A stretch of 64,000 nucleotides of DNA, from assembly GCA_014695195.1 (NCBI GenBank), contig JACJNW010000019.1, forward strand, positions 186,001 to 250,000. The letters are read 5' to 3'. The notes beneath the pieces are model-generated. The model made no database searches. It was not told the origin of the DNA and worked only from the letters and a program-made list of their open reading frames with translations. Positions 37,145 to 45,759 of the stretch are shown here, piece by piece. Position 1 is the stretch's first letter. Each line of letters starts with the position of its first letter. Position numbers and translations under genes: made by a program. Origin of the DNA: Cyanobacteria bacterium FACHB-DQ100 (lineage in GTDB: Bacteria; Cyanobacteriota; Cyanobacteriia; Leptolyngbyales; Leptolyngbyaceae).

Positions 37145-38308
37145 TTAGACAGAAACAAGTGCACAATGAGCTGAATCATTGATCACATCAATAATCTGCT
37201 GTGCCATCGCATCCCAAGTTCCACTCCGTAGTAAATAAGAAACTTGCTTCTGCACCAACTGCTGATACACCCGTTGATGACTCTGCCAATGATACAGTAC
37301 ATCGATCAATTGAGCCATATCATTTGCATCGGATAACAATAACGGTCTTAACTCGTTTGGATATCGCTCTGCAACTCCCGCCGTTGCCGTAACGATCGCC
37401 GGAATTCCACAACATAATGCTTCATGCACCCCTAAACCATACGCTTCATACCGAGTAGGTGCCACTAAACAATCTGAAGCTCTCATTAGATCTGGAACAT
37501 CAGTGCGAAATCCAAGAAACTTGATACGATCGACCAATCCCGCTTCCACAAGGCGCTGCTTCCAGCTCGGCAACTCAGCACCGCCCCCAATCACAAGCAA
37601 TTGAGCATTCCAGGCTGAATTTTGGCATAATTGCTGCCATGCTTCAAACAATACATCAAACCCCTTGCGCCGATCTCCTAATGCACCAACAAACACTACG
37701 ATTGGGCAATCCAATGGCAAGCCCAACTGCTGACGTAGCGATCGTGCTTCTCCAGCCGTTGCAGGATAGAACGTGGTGGGGTCAATGCCATAGTAGATCG
37801 ATCGCACTTTCTCAGGAGTAACCAATCCATTCTTAATCACATCGGCTTTGGTTCGCTCTGAGTCGGCGATGACAAGTTGCGCTCGCTGCAAGCGGCGTTT
37901 TTCTGAGTGACGAAAATAGGCGTGAGTTGCTGCAATCTTTGCTTTTTGCAGCACATTGACCTTTGATTCTGGACGATAAGCGGCATGAACATAATGCACC
38001 CAGTTCACATCGCCCCAGTCACAGTTTCCTCCATTGACTAGCACTCGTCCGCCTCGCTGCGTAATCCGATGCGCCCAAAATCGTCCGACGCGATCGAGCA
38101 AAAATTCGCTGAGAAAGTACGATTTTGCCACCTTTGGTACGCGATGCCATATCAAGTTTTCGTAGCATTGTAGGTTCGGCTCCACACGATGGGAGACGAC
38201 GTGAACTTCCGTGCCCTGTCGAACGAGATAATCGACTAAAGCATAGTTTGCGCGATCCATTCCCCCCGTTTTCACCAAATCGCCTGTCACTAACAGAAAC
38301 AGTTTCAT
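37145..38308 (-). CDS. GT4 glycosyltransferase
   Basis: This 387-residue transferase begins MKLFLLVTGDLVKTGGMDRA, where the GGMDRA loop contacts substrates. VNWVHYVHAAYRPES follows at about 91-105, VIADSERTKADVI at about 146-158, and the donor domain has VVFVGALGDRRKGFDVLFEA and EAYGLGVHEALCCGIPAIV (E-x7-E). It overlaps the start of the gene by 4 bp with the polymerase-like gene upstream, so the two are translated in tandem. The sugar is unknown. Confidence 0.92.
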   Translation of the reverse strand: MKLFLLVTGDLVKTGGMDRANYALVDYLVRQGTEVHVVSHRVEPNLQCYENLIWHRVPKVAKSYFLSEFLLDRVGRFWAHRITQRGGRVLVNGGNCDWGDVNWVHYVHAAYRPESKVNVLQKAKIAATHAYFRHSEKRRLQRAQLVIADSERTKADVIKNGLVTPEKVRSIYYGIDPTTFYPATAGEARSLRQQLGLPLDCPIVVFVGALGDRRKGFDVLFEAWQQLCQNSAWNAQLLVIGGGAELPSWKQRLVEAGLVDRIKFLGFRTDVPDLMRASDCLVAPTRYEAYGLGVHEALCCGIPAIVTATAGVAERYPNELRPLLLSDANDMAQLIDVLYHWQSHQRVYQQLVQKQVSYLLRSGTWDAMAQQIIDVINDSAHCALVSV

Positions 38309-39672
38309 CTTCTTGCCAAATTTGAAACAACAATGTGTTGTCGATGGCTGTTCTGCGCTGCCACAAACAGAGTGGCATTAAGCAACCAGAATTCCATGCC
38401 ACTCTGACTGATAAATATAGGATAGTTAAAGGTTAGGGCGACCGCACCGATGTTGTACGCAAGGATAATTGCCCCCCACAATTGCAGCGAGGACTGTCGG
38501 TTGCTAACGACTTGCCAAACTCCAAAGCAGGCAGCAATCAATGCTCCTGAATAAGCAATAATCAAGGGAATGCCACCATCGAGCAACCAACCTGTCCACT
38601 GAATCTCAACCCACAGCGGCTGAGTGATCGGATTAAGATTATCGCCAAAGTAGCTATTGATCATTCCCCAGCGTCCCAAGCCTGCGCCGAGAGGAAACTG
38701 AGGCAGCAGTTCGGTAATCGTAGCTTCTAAAAAGTGACCACGACTTTGATAAACAACGGTGTCGGGAGACTCTGCAATCAGTGAGAGAAAGCGATCAGCT
38801 GTCATGTTCCCCCCGATCGTCATTGCCCAGCTTGTGGTCGCGATCGCAACCACGATCGCCGTACCAACCATCGATATCACCTGCCAAACTCGTTTGAGTT
38901 GAATCAAGACAAGAGCAATCACCAGTAAGCAAAGCAGCGACATAATCAGTGTAGAGCGTACCTGTGAAAGATAGATACAAAATAAGCCAGCTCCAACACT
39001 TGCAATGGCAAATAAGCGAAAGAGTAGATTGCGTTCTTGCAGAGCGATTCCGGTTCCAAGCAGTAGCGCATAGAAACCAGAAGAAGCTGCACCCCCTGGA
39101 ACATCGCTGAGTCCAGAGGGACGGAAGATCGCCGTTCCATTTGCCAAAATAATTTTTAACTGCTCTCCTTCAAATGCGCCTTCGGTTACCACTGAAGAAA
39201 CCGCAAACCGAACCGTTTCAGGATAATAAATTTGTAGTACCCCTACAATTGAACTCGCCGTGTGAAATCCCCACATCAGATAGATCAACCAGCGAAAATC
39301 ACGATCGTTCAGTTCGAGGCGAGTCACCCAAAACAGTGGTGCAAGAATCGCGAGATACATCAGACATTGTGCGACTCCCGCAGTCAGACTACTGAGATAG
39401 GGGTGCCAAAATAACTGCAACGCCATGATGCAAAGAATGACGATCGCCCAAGGTTTGGCTGGATGTTTGATGCCGGTTTTGGGAATTTTCCATAATAACC
39501 CCAAGCTCAGTGCAAACGCTCCAACTCGCATCACAATTCTAAACTGTGAAATTTCAGGAAAGAGCAACAGAATTTGTAGCAGAAATTGAATGAATATAAA
39601 GCCATGCAGCCATGAGAACTGTGGCAATCGAACGCGCCAAGCAGGAACTCGGACAGATTGAGGAGATTGCAT
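38305..39672 (-). CDS. O-antigen polymerase/ligase-like membrane protein
   Basis: This 455-residue protein has about 11-12 hydrophobic segments and one larger loop (about residues 285-345) between late segments, containing SRGHFLEATITELLPQFPLGAGLGRWG, as in the Wzy/WaaL superfamily. A conserved Arg-containing motif (QVRSTLIMSLLCLL) lies before it. It would join lipid-linked repeat units in the periplasm, or ligate them to an acceptor; position with a Wzx-like flippase makes polymerase the better guess. Such proteins vary greatly, so this rests on topology, one motif and context. Confidence 0.82.
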   Translation of the reverse strand: MQSPQSVRVPAWRVRLPQFSWLHGFIFIQFLLQILLLFPEISQFRIVMRVGAFALSLGLLWKIPKTGIKHPAKPWAIVILCIMALQLFWHPYLSSLTAGVAQCLMYLAILAPLFWVTRLELNDRDFRWLIYLMWGFHTASSIVGVLQIYYPETVRFAVSSVVTEGAFEGEQLKIILANGTAIFRPSGLSDVPGGAASSGFYALLLGTGIALQERNLLFRLFAIASVGAGLFCIYLSQVRSTLIMSLLCLLVIALVLIQLKRVWQVISMVGTAIVVAIATTSWAMTIGGNMTADRFLSLIAESPDTVVYQSRGHFLEATITELLPQFPLGAGLGRWGMINSYFGDNLNPITQPLWVEIQWTGWLLDGGIPLIIAYSGALIAACFGVWQVVSNRQSSLQLWGAIILAYNIGAVALTFNYPIFISQSGMEFWLLNATLFVAAQNSHRQHIVVSNLARR

Positions 39673-39693
39673 GAGATTGATAGAGACAGGGAA

Positions 39694-40356
39694 TTAGAAC
39701 ACTGGTCTTCTTGCTATACACAACAAGTTATCGCTAAACAAACGACCTCGAAACATTGAACTCGCTGGATAGTTCCGAGACGTAAATAGAATTCGTCCGC
39801 GATCGCTGTATTCCACCTGGATGTCAGTTAAACCACACTCTTGTGCAATCCGCCTAAGATCAATTTCGAGCAGCGCCGTAATGTGAGCCGGATAAAGTCC
39901 CGGAGCTTCTTGAAAGGCGTTAAACTGATCCTTCAACACCAACGTGAGTTTGCTCAGCAAACTCAACTGATTCGGGGTCGTCACAATGATATGTCCGCCT
40001 GGCTTAGTCAGCCGTACCAGTTCACGATAGAAAGCGCGCGGATTTTCCAAATGCTCGATCGTTTCAACTGACACGACTACATCGGCAAAACCGCCCTCAA
40101 GCTGAGTCATCGGTTCATCCAGGTTCTGAGCGATAAACTCTGTGCCTGCGGGGAATCCTTCATATCGAACCGCATCGATCCCAACATAGCGATCGCAGAA
40201 CTTTGAGACAAACGGCTTTAGGTTTCCAGCTCCACACCCCACATCTAACAGAACAGAGCTGTGTGGACAATCTGCCAAGGCTCGCGCAACCATTTGATAA
40301 ATCGCGACATTACTAATCCCTAAACTCTGTTCTGCGCGGGTAATCGTGTTCCTCAT
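39694..40356 (-). CDS. class I SAM-dependent methyltransferase
   Basis: This 220-residue protein has LLDVGCGAGNLKPFV at about 36-50 (SAM binding), VVVSVETIEHLENPRAFYRE near 92-111 and GGHIIVTTPNQL as the strand 5 region, the standard order of a class I methyltransferase. The frame is open to 40443, overlapping the upstream wzc-like gene, but the ATG at 40356 has AGAGG 8 bases ahead and leaves a 22-bp gap, so I prefer it. Probable target: a sugar of the polysaccharide or a lipid carrier-linked intermediate. Confidence 0.85.
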   Translation of the reverse strand: MRNTITRAEQSLGISNVAIYQMVARALADCPHSSVLLDVGCGAGNLKPFVSKFCDRYVGIDAVRYEGFPAGTEFIAQNLDEPMTQLEGGFADVVVSVETIEHLENPRAFYRELVRLTKPGGHIIVTTPNQLSLLSKLTLVLKDQFNAFQEAPGLYPAHITALLEIDLRRIAQECGLTDIQVEYSDRGRILFTSRNYPASSMFRGRLFSDNLLCIARRPVF

Positions 40357-40378
40357 GGTACAAACCTCTGGTGAAGAA

Positions 40379-42652
40379 TCAAGCTGTCTCGACGGCTGCT
40401 GTGTTGTAGTTGCGTCGGACGTATTCATGATATTTATGGGCAATGTGCGTTCCTGGCTTGAGGCAGTTCGCGACGACTCCTAACACTGGATTACCAGACA
40501 GTTGCAAGCCTCGTAATGCTTCGATCAATGCCGTTCGTCCCGTATTTCCTAACCCCACAACCAGCACACTGCCATCGGTTTGACCAGCGAGAATCAAGCT
40601 GTCCGAAAACCCCAAAACGGGTGGAGCATCATAAATAATCAAGTCGTAATGTTCCTTGAGTTCCTCCATCATCTGTTTCATCCGCGCGGAAGAAAGCAGG
40701 CGACTTGCATCGCTCTGAGCAGTTCCAGCCGTCAAAACAAACAGATTTTGCTCGATCGGCGAGGGTTGAATCAATTGATGCACCGAGATATCTGAAGTTA
40801 AGCATTGGCTTAACCCCTGTTCGTTCGGAACTTTTGCATAAGTGTGAATTTTGGAGCGGTACAAATCCGCGTCGACAATCAAAACCCGCTGTCCCATCGT
40901 TGCGGCTGCCAAGCCCATATTTAACGCAACCGTAGATTTCCCATCACTTGCCAATGCTGAAGCAACGACGACCGAATGCAATGGAGCCTGCAAGTTCGAC
41001 ATTGATAAGCTGAGGCTTAAACTCCGAAAGGCTTCTCGGAAAATTGCAGCATCTTCGCTTAAATCGATCGAGAAGGTTTGAGCAGGGTGAGTTGAAGCTT
41101 CGATCGACGCAGGCAAGTTTCGCAGCGATGTCATCGCAGGCAAGCTGAGTTCGCCCAAGTTTTTGTAGAAGGGAATTACGCTCAACAGCGGGAATTTTGT
41201 ATCCTGCTTTAGATCATCTGCTGAGTACAACACATCATCGAGCTTGTCTACCAGTAATGCCGTAAGCACCGCGAGAAATAGACTCCCCACCAGTCCTAAA
41301 CCTGCACTTTGCGGAATCGATGGGAAAATCGGGGCGGGGCGTTGACTCGGGGCAGCAATAATTTGCCAAGGCTGAGTATTTTGTGCGGCTTCGATTTGCA
41401 GACTCTCACGACTGGCGAGAAAGCGATCGAGACTATCGTTGGCGACTTTCAGTTCTCGCTGTAAATCGACATTCTGACGCACGAGCGCAGGAACCGTTCT
41501 CAGGCTGGCTTGAAGCTGTTCAGCCGTTCTCACTAGAGAAACATTCCTCGCCTCTAATGCTTTAATTTCATTACTCACGGTCACCAGTTGACGATTCAGT
41601 TCGATCAGCGCTCCGCTTAAGTTTCCTTGAGCTTGAGTCATGCCAGTCGTACTGAGGGTGCGCTTCGCTTCTCGCTCCATCTGCGCTAAAATGCCCTCTC
41701 GCCGCTTCATTAAAGCTTGTACTGGTGGAGCATCGGGAGTGAGCCGTTCTACATTAATTGAGAGCTGTGTCTCTATCTGCTGAAGCTGTTCGCGCAAGCC
41801 CTGGAATGTCTTTGATTCACTGAGAGCAGAGGACGCGATCGCGATTTCAGGACTATTGCCTACTTGCTTTCTCAGGGTAGTATATAGTGCTCTTAACTCA
41901 AATAACTTCGCTTGAGTCCCTTTCTGCTCTGACTCGATCTCTCCACTGAGCTTAATTAAGTAGCCTGCGCGATCTTCAGGATTGACAAGGTTGTTTTGTT
42001 CCCGAAACGACTCAAGTCTTCCCTGGATCTGGTTCACACGATCATAGAGATTAGGCAGTTGTTTCTCAACAAACTTAACGCCTTGCTGCAAATTGCGGCT
42101 TCGCAGTTGTTCCCCATATTGAAGATAGATTTCGGACAGCTTTTGAGCTACAAATAATCCTTGAGTTGCATCGTTATCCAGATAACTCACCTCAAGAATC
42201 TCGGTGTCTTTCAGACGTGTGAGCGAGAGATTACCCAGAAGTTGATCCGGTGTCAGCGAAGGATGGTCTTTTTTCAGTGAAGTTAACGCAGGTTCAAGTA
42301 TCTGTGCGCTTCTGAGCACTTGCATTAAGGTTGTATAGTTAATGCCCGAACTCTGCTCTCCTAAAGGCGTTCCGAATTGTTGTCCCGGACTTGACTTTGT
42401 CGGTTCAATTAATAATCTAAACGTACTCATGTAAATGGGCTTACGGGTGACTGCCCACGCCATCGTTGTACTGAACAATATCAGCGCCACCGTCCCAACA
42501 AATACTTTACGTCGCCGCACTACGTCCCAGACTTTTTTCAAATCGAGTTCAGGGCGATTATCAGTGCCTTTAAAGCTGAGAAAGTGCAGGGAGTTCCCCG
42601 TTTCTTGGCTCAGATCAGATTGATACAACTTCGACAAGGGATTCTTACTCAT
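40379..42652 (-). CDS. Wzc-type polysaccharide co-polymerase / tyrosine autokinase
   Basis: This 757-residue inner-membrane protein joins a Wzz-like chain-length domain to a bacterial tyrosine kinase domain. Hydrophobic segments at about 53-70 and 450-470 flank a long periplasmic, coiled-coil-rich region. The C-terminal cytoplasmic kinase has Walker A SDGKST near 570, Walker A' RVLIVDADLYRS and Walker B DLIIYDAPP. A short Tyr cluster (HKYHEYVRRNYN) near the C-terminus is the likely autophosphorylation site. It controls chain length and couples polymerisation to export with the Wza-like protein, whose gene is divergent 283 bp away. The start region is duplicated (see 42645-42690). Confidence 0.94.
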   Translation of the reverse strand: MSKNPLSKLYQSDLSQETGNSLHFLSFKGTDNRPELDLKKVWDVVRRRKVFVGTVALILFSTTMAWAVTRKPIYMSTFRLLIEPTKSSPGQQFGTPLGEQSSGINYTTLMQVLRSAQILEPALTSLKKDHPSLTPDQLLGNLSLTRLKDTEILEVSYLDNDATQGLFVAQKLSEIYLQYGEQLRSRNLQQGVKFVEKQLPNLYDRVNQIQGRLESFREQNNLVNPEDRAGYLIKLSGEIESEQKGTQAKLFELRALYTTLRKQVGNSPEIAIASSALSESKTFQGLREQLQQIETQLSINVERLTPDAPPVQALMKRREGILAQMEREAKRTLSTTGMTQAQGNLSGALIELNRQLVTVSNEIKALEARNVSLVRTAEQLQASLRTVPALVRQNVDLQRELKVANDSLDRFLASRESLQIEAAQNTQPWQIIAAPSQRPAPIFPSIPQSAGLGLVGSLFLAVLTALLVDKLDDVLYSADDLKQDTKFPLLSVIPFYKNLGELSLPAMTSLRNLPASIEASTHPAQTFSIDLSEDAAIFREAFRSLSLSLSMSNLQAPLHSVVVASALASDGKSTVALNMGLAAATMGQRVLIVDADLYRSKIHTYAKVPNEQGLSQCLTSDISVHQLIQPSPIEQNLFVLTAGTAQSDASRLLSSARMKQMMEELKEHYDLIIYDAPPVLGFSDSLILAGQTDGSVLVVGLGNTGRTALIEALRGLQLSGNPVLGVVANCLKPGTHIAHKYHEYVRRNYNTAAVETA

Positions 42653-42690
42653 GCAACTTAAGGATTTTTACTCATGCAACCTAGAAAGGG
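42645..42690 (-). repeat. duplicated start region with mini-ORF (MSKNP-stop)
   Basis: Two tandem 23-bp units on the minus strand each contain GTTGCATGAGTAA(A/G)AATCC. The downstream copy is the true start of the wzc-like gene (ATG at 42652, Met-Ser-Lys-Asn-Pro...). The upstream copy starts at 42675 and reads Met-Ser-Lys-Asn-Pro then TAA (42658-42675), ending 5 bases before the real start. This leaves a five-codon reading frame directly ahead of the gene. Confidence 0.85.
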
Positions 42691-42736
42691 TAATCCGTGA
42701 TGCCACCCGCGCACATCTGCTGACACATCACACTAT

Positions 42737-42778
42737 GATCAAGTTGCGCCTAGTATTGATCAAGTTGCGCCCAGTATT
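42737..42778. repeat. two tandem 21-bp units in the wzc/wza divergent region
   Basis: GATCAAGTTGCGCCTAGTATT (42737-42757, one base longer than can be quoted twice) is followed directly by a second copy with one change, C for T in the CTAG part (42758-42778). They lie in the 283-bp region between divergent wzc-like and wza-like genes, where both promoters must be, so they are candidate operators. Confidence 0.75.
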
Positions 42779-42935
42779 TCATACCGTTTTGCTTTGAGAG
42801 TCCGTAAGAGTACTGAACCTGCTCCCTTGGAATTACGGAGAATCTAGGGATATTACAGAGTGTGAGTCGGACACGATCGCTTACTGTAAGTCAGCCTCCC
42901 CTGATTCTTTCTTACTTCGTTGATGTGACTGCATT

Positions 42936-44099
42936 ATGAATGAAGCTCTCAATCGCTTGATGTCCCGCGTTTGTCTTGCGCTCACGGCAACCGCAGTCCA
43001 ACCGTTTGCAGCACTGGCACAGTCTCCGATACCGACTGCCCGATCGATGCCGCTGCCTGTGTTGCAATCGTCGCCTGTTCCTCCGGGAGTGCAGCCTGCG
43101 CCGACTGCTGCGACAGTTGCCGTACCTGTCGATAGCAGCTATAAGCTGGGTGCAGGCGATCTGATGCGGGTGGAAATGTTTGATATCCCTGAGTTGACCT
43201 TTGAGCCGCGATATACGGTTTTGCTGGATGGCGCGTTGAATTTGCCCTGGGTTGGTGGCGTTTCGGTACAGGGATTAACGATTGCTCAAGCAACCGAACA
43301 ACTGAAGGAGCGCTACAAGAAATTTGTGCAAAATCCGGTGATTACGGTCAGTTTGCTGGCACCTCGTCCTTTGAAGATTGGCATCATTGGGGCTGTGAAT
43401 CGTCCGGGGTCTTATATTGTGAACACGATCGGCAGCGAAATCACACAGTCCAGTTTGGCGCAGCGGAGTTCTTTTGAAGGGGGAAGCCAATGGCCCACCG
43501 TTTCTAAAGCGATTCAGACCGCAGGTGGAATTGCTCAGATGGCAAACATTCGGGAGATCGAAGTCCGTCGCCCTCAAGTCGATGGTTCACAAGAAACAAT
43601 CAAGATCAATTTGTGGAAGTATTTGCAAGCGGGTGAACTGGCGCAGGATGTACCGCTAAAAGACGGCGATACGATTTTTGTTCCAACTGCAACTAAACTT
43701 GATCCAACCGAGGTGAGCAGTATAGCCATGAGCAATTTCTCACCAGAGCAGATTCAGGTGAATGTTGTTGGTGAGGTGATGCGACCCGGAGGAGTGGCAG
43801 TGCGTCCGAATTCTACACTCATGCAAGCTGTTTTAGCTGCCGGAGGAATCAATCCAGGGCGAGGAAATCGAGCAAAGGTCGAGCTAGTTCGATTGATGCC
43901 GGACGGGAAAGTCGATCGGCGAGAGTTCAAGTTTGATGTGACAAGAGGATTAGACGAGGCTTCTAATCCGGCGATTCGTCAAAATGATGTCATTGTGGTC
44001 AATCGCAGTGCGACCGCGAAGGTGTCTGATTTGTTAGGTGCGGTTGTTAGCCCGATTACGGGAGCATTTGGACTATTACGGCTTTTATTAGGGAACTAA
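42936..44099 (+). CDS. Wza-type polysaccharide export protein
   Basis: This 387-residue protein has an N-terminal signal peptide (hydrophobic core at about residues 11-25, cleavage near AALAQ) and no lipobox Cys. A Pro-rich linker precedes the polysaccharide export domain (YKLGAGDLMRVEMFDIPEL at about 69-87) and two SLBB-type domains (GAVNRPGSYIVNTIG and VVGEVMRPGGVAVRPN), the second followed by AGGINPGRGNRAKVELVR. The protein would form the outer-membrane exit channel for the exopolysaccharide, working with the Wzc-like kinase. It is divergent from wzc and is followed by a terminator at 44119-44151, so it is probably monocistronic. Confidence 0.93.
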   Translation: MNEALNRLMSRVCLALTATAVQPFAALAQSPIPTARSMPLPVLQSSPVPPGVQPAPTAATVAVPVDSSYKLGAGDLMRVEMFDIPELTFEPRYTVLLDGALNLPWVGGVSVQGLTIAQATEQLKERYKKFVQNPVITVSLLAPRPLKIGIIGAVNRPGSYIVNTIGSEITQSSLAQRSSFEGGSQWPTVSKAIQTAGGIAQMANIREIEVRRPQVDGSQETIKINLWKYLQAGELAQDVPLKDGDTIFVPTATKLDPTEVSSIAMSNFSPEQIQVNVVGEVMRPGGVAVRPNSTLMQAVLAAGGINPGRGNRAKVELVRLMPDGKVDRREFKFDVTRGLDEASNPAIRQNDVIVVNRSATAKVSDLLGAVVSPITGAFGLLRLLLGN

Positions 44100-44118
44100 T
44101 AGCGGGTTCTACTGAGCT

Positions 44119-44151
44119 AAAAAACTCCGACTTAAAAGATCGGGGTTTTTT
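44119..44151. terminator. rho-independent terminator after the wza-like gene
   Basis: AAAAAACTCCGA (44119-44130) pairs with TCGGGGTTTTTT (44140-44151), with one G-U pair and a 9-base loop. The stem is followed by Ts, 20 bp after the stop codon. I see nothing further in the gap to 44490. Confidence 0.85.
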
Positions 44152-44490
44152 ACGTGATCGTTTGTGCGATCGTTGCTTTGCAATATGCCTACCCAGTTCT
44201 CAATGCTTCTACTCAGTTCAGACGCTGAATTGATAGGGCAGTGGTTGAGCTTGATCAGCACACTGTGAGAAACAACTAGAATTTTGAGCGATTTTTCGGC
44301 AAGCAGTTGAAATAACCGCACATTTACGTAGCTTCAAAAGAAAAGACACTCAGTACAATCCAATCACTGGAGTTCAAGCATCTACCAAGCTGCATTGTCT
44401 CTACAGCCGCCGCCTTGCTGCTTCTGTGTTGCATTGCTCTATTTTTTGCAATTTGCCTGTTGCCTACATTGTGACACTGCTATTCTTGCC

Positions 44491-45741
44491 ATGTCTTACT
44501 TGCCAACCTCAGATCACCTTGTATCGTCCCATTCTATTCGCGCTGTAGAACGTGATTCAAGTGCTCCACTTCGGATTTGTCACTTATCAAAATACTATCC
44601 ACCCCAGCCTGGAGGAATCGAAACTCATGTTAGAGCATTGGCAACTTCACAAGCTGGATTAGGCGCAAAAGTGGATGTTGTCTGTGTGAATGCGTGTGAT
44701 CAAACAGGTCAAGAAACGAGCCGAACGACTACCATCGAAGAAGTCGATCGCAATGTTCGCGTGATTCGCTTAGGGCGATTGGGAACAGTAGCACGGTTTG
44801 ATTTGTTTACTGCCTTTTCTCAGCACTTCAGCAGAAAGGATTTTTCCTATGATATTGCTCATTTACACGCACCCAATCCGGCAATGGCATTGCATTGGGC
44901 GTTAGCAAATTCTTCCGTGCCGCTCGTGGTGACGCATCACAGTGATATTGTGAAGCAGCAAGTCCTTAAGCATGTTGTAAATCCCTTATTAAACTATGTA
45001 TATGAACGTGCAGCGCGAGTTCTGGTCACGAATCCGAGCTATTTAGCAGGGTCAACTTTTTTGCGTCCGTACCAAGGGCGCGTTGAAGTGTTGCCATTAG
45101 GAGTTGATTTGTCGGTCTATCGACAACCAAGTGCGGCTGCGATCGCGTATGAGAGAAAGCTTAGGGCTACATATCCAGGCCCAATTTGGCTTTGTGTAGG
45201 ACGATTGGTTTACTATAAAGCGCTGCACATTGCAATTTCAGCCTTGCAAAAAGTCTCCGGAACTTTGATCATTGTGGGCAAAGGAGAGCTTGCTGAGTCC
45301 CTGCGGCAACATGCAATCGACTGTAGCGTAAGCGATCGTGTGGTGTTTCAGCGGCATGTCAGCCAGGATGAACTGATTGGAGCTTATCGTGCTGCGACCG
45401 CTTTATGGTTTCCGTCGAATGCTCGGAGCGAAGCATTTGGCTTGGTGCAAGTGGAAGCAATGGCGAGTGCTTGTCCTGTGATCAATGCAGCAATTCCGGA
45501 TAGTGGAGTCACTTGGGTGAGCCGTCATGAAGTTGAGGGATTAACCGTGCCAGTGAATGATCCCGACGCACTGGCGAATGCTGCGAATCGATTGCTGCGA
45601 GAGCCACATCTGCGTGGTAAGTTTGCGATCGCGGCTCAAACCCGATCGCAGCAGTTTGACCAAGTGTTGATGGCGGAAGAAAGTTTACGAATCTATCAGC
45701 GGGCAATTCATCAAGGAGTGGTACAGCCAATTTTGGTTTAG
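44491..45741 (+). CDS. GT4 glycosyltransferase
   Basis: This 416-residue GT4 transferase has ICHLSKYYPPQPGGIETHV at about 27-45 in its N-terminal domain, DIAHLHAPNPAMALHWAL at about 125-142, and donor-side motifs LCVGRLVYYKALHIAI and SEAFGLVQVEAMASACPVIN (E-x7-E). The YKAL form of the usual KG motif suggests the GT4 subgroup that has YKG/YKA. The frame is open from 44395, but the ATG at 44491 starts where homology begins. It is the first of two GT genes in tandem to the right of the terminator. Donor unknown. Confidence 0.9.
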   Translation: MSYLPTSDHLVSSHSIRAVERDSSAPLRICHLSKYYPPQPGGIETHVRALATSQAGLGAKVDVVCVNACDQTGQETSRTTTIEEVDRNVRVIRLGRLGTVARFDLFTAFSQHFSRKDFSYDIAHLHAPNPAMALHWALANSSVPLVVTHHSDIVKQQVLKHVVNPLLNYVYERAARVLVTNPSYLAGSTFLRPYQGRVEVLPLGVDLSVYRQPSAAAIAYERKLRATYPGPIWLCVGRLVYYKALHIAISALQKVSGTLIIVGKGELAESLRQHAIDCSVSDRVVFQRHVSQDELIGAYRAATALWFPSNARSEAFGLVQVEAMASACPVINAAIPDSGVTWVSRHEVEGLTVPVNDPDALANAANRLLREPHLRGKFAIAAQTRSQQFDQVLMAEESLRIYQRAIHQGVVQPILV

Positions 45742-45759
45742 ATGAAGAGAGAATAGGTG

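Noticed and set aside
44109-44321. 71-codon minus-strand ORF after the wza-like gene
   Set aside because: It overlaps the terminator hairpin and has no start context or recognisable domain.
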